This document shows, piece by piece, positions 56,951 through 64,000 of a DNA stretch of 64,000 bases (positions are counted from its first letter, which is position 1; every line of letters begins with the position of its first letter). Below the pieces are notes generated by a model. It ran no database searches. It saw only the letters and a list, made by a program, of their open reading frames with translations, and was not told the origin of the DNA. Position numbers and translations under genes: made by a program. The stretch is from Streptomyces graminofaciens (GTDB lineage: Bacteria > Actinomycetota > Actinomycetes > Streptomycetales > Streptomycetaceae). The stretch is taken from positions 186,001-250,000 of the forward strand of contig NZ_AP018448.1 in NCBI RefSeq assembly GCF_030294945.1. Direction: 5' to 3'.

Positions 56951-57258
56951 TGGCTCAACAAGGCGCAGACCGACCGGTGGCGCCAGGCAGACGAGGGCGA
57001 GCCGGTTCCCGGGCGGCCGGAGAGCCCGGTCGCGCCGGTAGTGAGGCAGCTCGACCGGACGATCGAATTCCTGGATCTGATCGGGGCCTGCCACAAGTTC
57101 GTGGCCGCGACCGGCCGCCTGGTGCCGCAGATGCGCGGACGCCGCTTGTCCGAGGACGAGCGTGAGGTGATCCACAAGAACGTCGACCGTGTCCGGGCGA
57201 CCTGCGAGTGGATTGTCACCGCCGTCGACAGCGGCCATCTGGACATGGACGAGGAGCT
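56951..57258 (+). pseudogene. DUF6192-like plasmid protein, C-terminal fragment fused to the transposase
   Basis: Directly after the Tn3 transposase homology the same frame reads [40 protein letters not shown] and [20 protein letters not shown], which resembles the C-terminus of DUF6192 proteins that precede racP on actinobacterial plasmids. The N-terminal two-thirds are missing. A deletion joined the two genes in frame. Confidence 0.5.
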
Positions 57259-57273
57259 GACCAAGCCCGCCCC

Positions 57274-57603
57274 GCCGGCCTGCACATGCCGCAGCTGATG
57301 CGTGCCACCGAACTGACCCGCAGCCAGGTCCGCTCCGGGCTCGCCATGCTGCGCCACGTCATCGCGAAGAAGGGCTGGCCACCCCTCATCTACACACGCG
57401 CCGACGGCTACCAGTTCACCGCCGACGGCGACGTCCTCCAGGCATACGAAGTGGGAGTGATCCGCGAGAAACTGACCGAGATCCGCAGGCTGATCACGGG
57501 CACGGTCACCCCGCACGCCGCACTCGCCCCCGAGGACAAGTGGGTCCGCCACATGGTTGCCCAGCTCAACTCCGTCGAGTCCACCCTCGACCTGATTGCC
57601 TGA
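57274..57603 (+). pseudogene. RacP-like protein, fragment lacking a proper start
   Basis: The sequence [60 protein letters not shown] and VRHMVAQLNSVESTLDLIA matches my recollection of the RacP family from actinobacterial accessory elements. The first 30-40 residues are degenerate and out of frame with the previous fragment. Function unknown; the winged-helix look of the N-terminal part suggests DNA binding. Confidence 0.55.
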
Positions 57604-57640
57604 TACCCGCCTCCGCAGGGACGGGTACTGAGGAGCACGG

Positions 57641-58495
57641 GATGCGAAAACGCCGCTATCCCTCGGACACCAGCATCGGAGAGTGGGCCCTGCTGGAGCC
57701 TCTACTGCCCACTCCCGCCTGCCAGTTGTCCACGGGCTCCGCCCTGAGAAGTGGCCTCGCCGCGCGGTCGTGGACGCCATTCGGTATGTGGTGGATACGG
57801 GCTGCAAGTGGCGGGCCCTGCCCGCGGACTTCCCGCCCTTCCAGACAGTCTTCGGGTTCTCAGCCGGTGGCGCGCGGCTTGCATCTTCAATCTCATCCGT
57901 GACCGGCTCCGGCGCCGGGTCCGCCGCGCCATGGGGACCTCCCCGCACCCCGTGGCCGCAGTGATCGATTCACAGTCCGTCAAGGTCGCCGCTACCGTCC
58001 CGAGATCCACGTCCGGATTCGATCCGGGCAAGAAAATCCCGGGCCGGAAGAGACATATCGTCGTCGACATGAAAGGGCTGCTGCTGTTCGTCATGGTCAC
58101 GCCGGCCGACACCCACGACGCCGTCGCGGCCAAGGAGGTTCTCCTCCGGCTGCGTCTCATGCACCCGCAGATCGCCGTCGTCTGGGCCGATTCGATCTAC
58201 GGCGGAACGCTGGTCGACTGGGCCAAGTCCTTACTCAACCTGACGGTCAAGACCGTGAGCAGGCCCGAAGGGGCGAAGGGCTTCGTTCTCCTACCACGAC
58301 GTTGAGTGGTAGAGCGCAGTCTGGCGTGGTGGCTCCACGCCTGCAGGAACGCGCGCGACTACGAGACCCGGCCCGAGCACTCCGAGGCGATGCTCACCCT
58401 CGCCGCCATCACCCTTATGACACGTCGCCTCACCCGCCAGACCGCCTACCCCACATCGGCAGCACCCCGACCGGCAGGAACTGTTCAACCCGCGT
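57641..58495 (+). pseudogene. IS5-family transposase with several frameshifts
   Basis: Three frames together give a transposase: RKRRYPSDTSIGEWALLEPL at the start, then AVVDAIRYVVDTGCKWRALP, then AVIDSQSVKVAATVPRSTSG with the first catalytic aspartate, FDPGKKIPGRKRHIVVDMKG, VVWADSIYGGTLVDWAKSLL (second aspartate) and VVERSLAWWLHACRNARDYE (glutamate). At least three frame changes make it inactive. Confidence 0.78.
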
Positions 58496-58689
58496 GATCT
58501 GAGGCAGACAAGTCCAACTTGCTGATCAGCAGTCGTCGGGCGGCATGGGGCGTCGTCCCGGTCCCGCCGCTACAGTTATCTGGCGTGCAGGCATGTTCGT
58601 GCAGGTCAGGACGATGACTCGCCTGTCAGGCGGTAGGGAACGTTACGGCCGTCGTCGGGACACGTCACCACGTGCACTCTGGAACGCTT

Positions 58690-58870
58690 TCCAAGGTGCA
58701 ATCGCCGCGGCCACGACGACCGCGATGGCCAGGCCGAGGACGTCGGTGGCGATGCCCCGTTTGCGGGCCCCCGCCTCCTTCCGGCCCTCCCAGCCCCGGG
58801 TGTCGGCGCAGACGGTGTCGGCCGCCCACAGAGACTACGAGTCGACGGTCGCCGTGCGACGGCAGGAGCA
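58690..58870 (-). pseudogene. Short IS5-family transposase fragment
   Basis: The minus strand reads TVDS, an in-frame stop, then LWAADTVCADTRGWEGRKEA and GARKRGIATDVLGLAIAVVV, a degraded core of an IS5-type transposase. The rest of 58501-59063 shows nothing else except an AT-richer stretch at 58870-58930 that may belong to the promoter of the kinase gene. Confidence 0.55.
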
Positions 58871-59063
58871 CACTACTGGGCAAATTGTCTTTAATTGTCC
58901 TAACCTTGCAATTGGGGCAGAAACATAGCCAGAACCGTCGGTTCCGGCGTTCGGTATGCCCGGGAGGTCCGTGGCACGCTCCGCAGCCTGGTGACCCCTC
59001 ATCTGTCCGCGTCCATGAGGCGTCGCGGACGGATCACATAGGCGTCAGGAGGAAGGTTCCTCG

Positions 59064-62000
59064 ATGACCCGGCCCGATGACCCACGCACCGCGGCGGCCC
59101 GGGTGTTCGCCGAAGGCGGCGCCTTCGGCGAAGTCCTGGCCGGGATCGACTGGGCGGCGACGCCGCTCGGGCCCCCCGAGTCCTGGCCGGCGCGGCTGGT
59201 GGAAACCCTACGCCTCATGATCGCCTCTGAGCAGGGGATGGCTCTGTACTGGGGCGCTGAATTCACCACGCTGTACAACCTAAGCTCCACATGCGGCCTC
59301 GGCGCCAAGCACCCCGGGGCGCTCGGCAGGCCCTTCCGGGAGGCGTTCCCCGAGCTCTGGGACTCCGGGCGTTCCCACTTCCAATATGTGACCGGCACCC
59401 GCAAGCCCCTGCTGATCTCGGATGAGCCGCTCATCATGGAGCGCCACGGCTTTTTGGAGCAGTGCTACTTCGACGTCGGCTTCCAGCCCGTGCTGCTGGA
59501 GGACGGCACTGTCGGCGGCGTGCTGCAGATCATCACCGAGACCACCGGCCGGGTGCTGGGCGAGCGCCGGCTGCGGCTGCTGAGCGAGACCGGCACGCGC
59601 ACCGCCGGACTGCCCACTCCGGGCGAGGTCGCCCGCGTGGTTGCCGAGGTGGCGGGCGGCTACCCCGAGGAGGTCCCATTTCTGGGCCTGTACCTGACCG
59701 CCGAGCCAGGGGTGCTGCGGCTGGCGGCCTCCGCCGGCCTGCCGGACCAGCCCCGGCGGGCGCCCGAGACCGTCCCCCTGCTCGCGGTCGGCGGGGCGGA
59801 GGCGGCTGCCCGGCTGGCGCAGGTGGTCGCCGACGGTGCCCCGGCCACGCTGGCGGCCACCACGTTCGGCGGCGGCACGGCCGGGCAGCACGTCGGGGGC
59901 CGCCAGCTCCCGGTCGCGGTCGAGCGGGCGCTGGCCCTGCCGCTGCGCTGCGCAGGCCGGGTGGAGGGCGTGCTGGTGGTGGGCGTCAACCCCTGCTTCC
60001 CCCCGGCCGGGGCCTACCGGGACTTTTTGGAGGTGTTCGGCTCCGCCGTGGCCGGGGCGCTGTCAGCCGCGCTTGCCCAGGAGGAGCAGCGCCAGCGGGC
60101 GGAGGCGCTGGCCGAGCTGGACCGGGCCAAGACCACCTTCTTCGCCAACGTCAGCCACGAGTTCCGCACCCCGCTCACCCTGCTCCTGGGCCCAATCCAG
60201 CAGGCCCTGGCCGAGGAGGACCGGCCCGAGCGGCGCGAGCAGCTGGAGCTGGCCGAGCGGGGCGCCCTGCGCCTGCTGAAACAGGTCAACACCCTGCTGG
60301 ACGTCGCCAGGGCCGAGGCCGGGCAGGTGCGGGGGACGTTCGAGCCGGTCGACCTCGCCGGTGCCACGGCCGAGCTGGCCGGGGTGTTCCGCTCCGCCTT
60401 CGAGGCGGCCGGGCTGAAGCTGGAGGTGGACTGCCCACCGCTGCCGAAGCCGGTCTCCCTCGACCGGGACATGTGGGAGAAGGTCGTCCTGAACCTGCTC
60501 AGCAACGCGCTGAAGTTCACCTTCACCGGCGGCGCCCGGGTGCGGGTGGCCGCGGTCGGCGACCGGGCTCGGCTGACCGTGGCCGATACCGGCACCGGCA
60601 TCCCCGCAGATGAGCTGCCGCGCCTGTTCGAGCGCTTCCACCGGGTCCGCGGCGCCCGCTCCCGCTCCCACGAGGGCAGCGGCCTCGGTCTGGTATTGGT
60701 GAAGGACCTGGTGGAACTGCACGGCGGCACCGTCGGGGTGGACAGCTGGCCGGGCCGGGGCACCACCGTCACCGTGGACCTCTCCTTCACCACCCCGTCC
60801 CGGCCTTTCATGGATCAGCCCGTCCCACGCGCGGTGCCCCCCGGGGGAAGCGAAGGCTGCAGGACCGCCCGCGCCGCGGCCTATGTCAACGAAGCGCGGG
60901 GCTGGCTGGCGGCTGACCCCGTTCCCGCCGCTGCTCCTCGCCCGGCTCTCACCCCGCACGCCCCCGCGACCCACGACGCCCCCGACGGCCCCGGCAGGCA
61001 CGAAACCGGCCGCCCTGACCGGGCCCGGCTGCTGGTCGTCGATGACAACGCCGATATGCGCGCCTACCTCACCCGGCTGCTGCAGCCGGAGTACGAGGTA
61101 CTGCTCGCCGCCGACGGCCGGGCCGCTTTGGAGACGGTGCTGGCACAGCCGGTGGAGCTGGTGCTCAGCGACGTGATGATGCCCCGCATGGATGGCTTTG
61201 AGCTGGTCCGGGCGTTGCGCGCCGACCCGCGCACCGCCCGCCTGCCCATCGTCTTGCTCACCGCCCGCGCCAGCGAGGAGGAATCCGTGCAGGGCCGACG
61301 CGCCGGTGCCGACGACTACCTGGCCAAGCCCTTCTCCGCGCGCCAGCTGCTGGCTCGGGTCCGCACGGGGTTGGAACTTTCCCGGCTTCGCGAACAGGTC
61401 CTGGCCGAGACCCGCAACCAGCTGTCCATGCTGGCCTCCCTGGCCGACGCAGGCCTGCAACTGTCCGCCACTCTCGAACCCCGCCAGGTGCTGCACACCG
61501 TCGGCGACATACTGGTGCCCCACCTTGCTGACCAGCTCAGCGTCCACCTCGCCGACCCCTCCCCCGCAGGCCGCTCGCTCACCACCCCTGCCGATACTCG
61601 GACCAGCCCGGCGTACACCGCTGGCACCCCCCGCCTGGCCCGCGAGGTACTCGCAACCGCAGCAACCCACGCGATGCACGGCACGCCCGCCCCTCAGGAC
61701 CCGGCGCCCGCCACCGTGCTGGCCCTGCCGCTGCGCTCCCGCGACCAAGTCCTGGGGGCACTCGTCCTCGCTCGGCACACCGACGGCTACTCCGCGGTCG
61801 AACACAAATATTTGGAGAACCTCGCCCACCGCCTGTCCCTGGCCTACGACAACGCCACCCGATACCACAACGAGCGCCGACTCGCTCTGACTCTGCAGCG
61901 AGCCCTGCTGCCCCGCAGCCTGCCCCGGCTGCCCGGGATGCGGCTGGCCACCCACTATCAGGCCGGCACCCGCGGCGCCGAGGTCGGCGGCGACTGGTAC

Positions 62001-62606
62001 GACGTGCTCGCCCTGCCCGGTGACGCCGTGGGGCTGGCCATCGGCGACGTCATGGGCCACGACGTGGAAGCCGCCACCGTGATGGGCCAACTCCGCTCCG
62101 CCCTGCACAGCCTCGCGCTGAAGGGCGCCAGCCCGGCCGAGGTGCTGACCAGACTGGATGCCTACCTGCAGTCGCTCGATACCGAGCGCTTCGCCACCTG
62201 CCTGTACGCGGTCTACGACCCCTGCCGCCACCGCCTGCGCTACGCCGCCAGCGGGCATCTGCCGCCCCTGCTGGTGGCGGGCGAGCGGACCGCCTACCTG
62301 GAGGTCCCCCCGGCGCTGCCGCTGGGACTGGGGAGCAGCGAGCCGGTCGACCGCGAGGTGGAGTTCCCGCCCGGCACCAGCCTGCTGCTATACACCGACG
62401 GCCTGGTGGAGAACCGGGTGCTGCCCCTGGACGTCGGCCTGGCGGCCCTGCGCGATGCCTGCGGCGCGCTGCCCGCCGCCGCCCGCACCGATGACCCCCA
62501 GCGGATCACCGAGCGAGCCCTGGAGCTGCTGGGCACGCCCGATCGGGTCGACGACGACACGGCCCTGCTCGCCGCCACCGCCGAACCATCGCTTCGCCCC
62601 ACCTGA
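59064..62606 (+). CDS. Hybrid sensor histidine kinase - receiver - GAF - SpoIIE-type phosphatase
   Basis: 1180 residues in one uninterrupted frame. A PAS-like N-terminus (residues about 20-160) and a GAF-like segment (about 175-335) are followed by HisKA with phospho-acceptor His 365 in FFANVSHEFRTPLTLLLGPI, HATPase motifs VVLNLLSNALKF and VADTGTGIPADELPRLFERF, a receiver domain with phospho-acceptor Asp 703 (LVLSDVMMPRMDGFELVRAL) and Lys 755, a second GAF (about 790-930), and a PP2C/SpoIIE phosphatase (GAEVGGDWYDVLALPGDAVG, AIGDVMGHDVEAATVMGQLR, RVDDDTALLAAT). There is no membrane segment. It could relay a cytoplasmic signal to a phosphatase acting on an anti-anti-sigma factor. Start ATG at 59064 with AGGAGGAAGG upstream. 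Confidence 0.9.
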   Translation: MTRPDDPRTAAARVFAEGGAFGEVLAGIDWAATPLGPPESWPARLVETLRLMIASEQGMALYWGAEFTTLYNLSSTCGLGAKHPGALGRPFREAFPELWDSGRSHFQYVTGTRKPLLISDEPLIMERHGFLEQCYFDVGFQPVLLEDGTVGGVLQIITETTGRVLGERRLRLLSETGTRTAGLPTPGEVARVVAEVAGGYPEEVPFLGLYLTAEPGVLRLAASAGLPDQPRRAPETVPLLAVGGAEAAARLAQVVADGAPATLAATTFGGGTAGQHVGGRQLPVAVERALALPLRCAGRVEGVLVVGVNPCFPPAGAYRDFLEVFGSAVAGALSAALAQEEQRQRAEALAELDRAKTTFFANVSHEFRTPLTLLLGPIQQALAEEDRPERREQLELAERGALRLLKQVNTLLDVARAEAGQVRGTFEPVDLAGATAELAGVFRSAFEAAGLKLEVDCPPLPKPVSLDRDMWEKVVLNLLSNALKFTFTGGARVRVAAVGDRARLTVADTGTGIPADELPRLFERFHRVRGARSRSHEGSGLGLVLVKDLVELHGGTVGVDSWPGRGTTVTVDLSFTTPSRPFMDQPVPRAVPPGGSEGCRTARAAAYVNEARGWLAADPVPAAAPRPALTPHAPATHDAPDGPGRHETGRPDRARLLVVDDNADMRAYLTRLLQPEYEVLLAADGRAALETVLAQPVELVLSDVMMPRMDGFELVRALRADPRTARLPIVLLTARASEEESVQGRRAGADDYLAKPFSARQLLARVRTGLELSRLREQVLAETRNQLSMLASLADAGLQLSATLEPRQVLHTVGDILVPHLADQLSVHLADPSPAGRSLTTPADTRTSPAYTAGTPRLAREVLATAATHAMHGTPAPQDPAPATVLALPLRSRDQVLGALVLARHTDGYSAVEHKYLENLAHRLSLAYDNATRYHNERRLALTLQRALLPRSLPRLPGMRLATHYQAGTRGAEVGGDWYDVLALPGDAVGLAIGDVMGHDVEAATVMGQLRSALHSLALKGASPAEVLTRLDAYLQSLDTERFATCLYAVYDPCRHRLRYAASGHLPPLLVAGERTAYLEVPPALPLGLGSSEPVDREVEFPPGTSLLLYTDGLVENRVLPLDVGLAALRDACGALPAAARTDDPQRITERALELLGTPDRVDDDTALLAATAEPSLRPT

Positions 62607-62975
62607 TCGCGCTGGCTGACGGAGGGTGAAAGTGCGATGCTCTTCGCCAGTTCGCGGGCCGTCCGAGCAATGTCGTTACTCATGCCAGCCCAACGAGCAG
62701 GCACCAGTGGGGTTTCTACGAACCGGTTCCCCAGCCCTGGGCTGAGTATGTTGATGAAGGGCATCAACGACTGTCGATGTGTTCCAGCAACGGTCGGGTG
62801 GTTTCGAAGCTGGAAATGTCGATGAGTTTCAGCAACACCTCAGGAGGGCCGCCGATCCCGTGACGCAGTGCGCTTACTCTCGGGCTTCGGACAGGTCACA
62901 CCTCCACCCCACGACCTACGGTATGTGCATGAAGGAAGGGCCTTGACCCAAGGCCGGGTAGTTAGGGCTTGCAGA
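62607..62975. other. 369-bp region without a supported gene
   Basis: It contains two near copies of TGTCGATGNGTTNCAGCAAC (near 62772 and 62817). A decayed coding stretch on the minus strand (LLKLIDISSFETTRPLLEHI) may explain them. The right part is the outer end of the next transposon. Confidence 0.4.
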
Positions 62976-64000
62976 TCAATAACTCGCCGTCTTGATCTCC
63001 GGTTTGGAGATGCCGAGGTGTTTGGTGAGGTCGGTGAGGTCGTCGAAGGTGGCCAACGGCGTCTCGGCGGGTTCGATGGAGTGTCCGATGTCGTGGAGGA
63101 GCCGACGGGTTTGGCTGATGGCCCGGTTGAGGGTCACGGGTGTCACGGTGAAGAGCGGGGCGATGACGACCTGGGGGAGCTTGAACCGCTGGTAGAGGAT
63201 GGTGGCCAGGAGTCGGTCGACGAGGGTGAGGCCGGGGCGTCGACCGGGGTAGAGGCCAGCGGCAGGGGTCTTCTGCCGGTCGCCGCCGCGTCGCTGTTGG
63301 AGGTCTGCTTCCCGCTGAGCCGCGCGGGCCGCTGCCAGCTCGGTGACCAGCGAGTCCCACTGCTCCTGCGGGATGCCGGTGAGGGCGGGATGGGTCAGCC
63401 AGCCGCGGCCGGGGCCGGCTTCGTTCTGGGGCGGGATCGGAAGGACGCCGTCCCGGCGGTGTTCCTGGGGGTGGAGGGTGTAGTTCCAGTCGCCGTGCCA
63501 GTCATGGCGGCTCAGTGGCAGGGCGTTCAGCTGCCCGTCACTGATGCGGACGCCGGTCTCGTAGAGGGCGGTGTCGAGTTCGGCGCGGACTGTCAGTCCC
63601 GTGCGGGTGGTGGTCGCTGCGATGCTGTTCACGATGACTTCATGGCTGGTCAGCGGCCTGCCTCGCCAGTTCATCGTGATGTGGGAGAACAGTCGGTGCT
63701 CGATTCGGTTCCACTTAGATGTGCCCGGAGGAAAGTGACACACGGTGATCTCCAGGCCGGTCTCGACAGCCAGCGCGGCCAGCTCGAACTTCCAGGCCCG
63801 GGTGCGGTAGCCGTTGGAACCGCCCGCGTCCGCAGTGATCAGCAGGCGGTGCGAGCGCGGGTAGGTGTCGCGCCCAACCGCGTGCCACCAGCGGCGGACG
63901 GAGGCGACGGCGAAGGCTGCGGTGTCGTGGTCGGTGCCGACGTTGGCCCAGCCCGTGTCCGCGGTCAGGTCGTAGATCCCGTATGGGATCGCCTTGCCCA
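62976..64000 (-). CDS. ISAzo13-family transposase (partial, N-terminus outside window)
   Basis: The frame is open from the right edge to the stop at 62976, about 340 codons. The DDE core is visible: YGIYDLTADTGWANVGTDHD, RLLITADAGGSNGYRTRAWK (DAGGSNG motif) and CHFPPGTSKWNRIEHRLFSH with the glutamate in NRIEH, followed by MNWRGRPLTSHEVIVNSIAA. This motif order is specific for ISAzo13 elements. The C-terminal about 150 residues (from GRGWLTHPALTGIPQEQWDS) form an added domain ending in a helix-turn-helix-like stretch VTPVTLNRAISQTRRLLHDI, which is unusual for the family. Confidence 0.8.
   Translation of the reverse strand, partial: GKAIPYGIYDLTADTGWANVGTDHDTAAFAVASVRRWWHAVGRDTYPRSHRLLITADAGGSNGYRTRAWKFELAALAVETGLEITVCHFPPGTSKWNRIEHRLFSHITMNWRGRPLTSHEVIVNSIAATTTRTGLTVRAELDTALYETGVRISDGQLNALPLSRHDWHGDWNYTLHPQEHRRDGVLPIPPQNEAGPGRGWLTHPALTGIPQEQWDSLVTELAAARAAQREADLQQRRGGDRQKTPAAGLYPGRRPGLTLVDRLLATILYQRFKLPQVVIAPLFTVTPVTLNRAISQTRRLLHDIGHSIEPAETPLATFDDLTDLTKHLGISKPEIKTASY

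Noticed and set aside
1..64000. tRNA, rRNA or riboswitch genes
   Set aside because: No segment with a tRNA-like cloverleaf, CCA end or rRNA-like conserved sequence was noticed; visual reading cannot exclude small RNAs.

Overview
The window is very GC-rich with strong third-position GC bias. Its gene content (PucR-type regulators, DUF1931, DUF2182/DUF1326, RacP/DUF6192 remnants, a MobF relaxase remnant, tandem-type tyrosine recombinase remnants, and IS21/IS110/IS5/IS256/Tn3/ISAzo13-type elements) points to a Streptomyces or close relative. The density of broken genes and transposons suggests an accessory chromosome arm or a large linear plasmid rather than the conserved core. This is an inference from content; no 16S rRNA gene or tRNA gene was seen.

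Layout. 1-1.6 kb: an IS21-type element (partial) inserted in an IS110-type transposase. 2.1-6.4 kb: a TetR regulator with a perfect palindromic operator facing a SnoaL-like gene, then a complete IS5/IS427-type element sitting 15 bp upstream of a large membrane-anchored hydrolase. 6.4-9.6 kb: palindromes, phosphotransferase and recombinase fragments, an unrecognised two-gene pair, and a possible Pycsar-effector remnant. 9.7-13 kb: a DUF2182-DUF1326 pair and a divergent hydrolase/MarR pair. 13-15 kb: one intact and one dead IS5-type element. 15-25 kb: a FAD amine-oxidase-like enzyme, hemerythrin, a FUSC::acetate-kinase deletion fusion (pseudogene), a zinc alcohol/formaldehyde dehydrogenase, a membrane protein and DUF1931.

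25-37 kb is the functional centre: a tightly packed minus-strand operon reading (general stress protein, frameshifted)-dnaK-grpE-dnaJ-cbpM-clpB-thioredoxin-UBP zinc finger-cNMP/FAD oxidoreductase-hsp20, divergent from a GAF/PucR-type regulator. It holds a complete DnaK/ClpB disaggregase with small Hsp and a redox module, and looks like a mobile-neighbourhood second copy of the protein quality-control machinery, reminiscent in logic of proteobacterial stress-tolerance islands. 38-45.6 kb continues the stress theme: lipase-like hydrolase, lipoprotein, a DUF1269 protein, a DUF1254-type protein and a proton antiporter.

45.7-58.9 kb is largely a graveyard (DNA ligase, MobF relaxase, recombinase, DUF4240, IS256, TPR, Tn3 transposase, DUF6192/RacP, IS5 remnants) around two intact genes: a membrane NACHT NTPase and a phosphotransferase. 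59-62.6 kb encodes an 1180-residue hybrid histidine kinase/receiver/GAF/SpoIIE phosphatase. The window ends in an ISAzo13-type transposase cut by the right edge.
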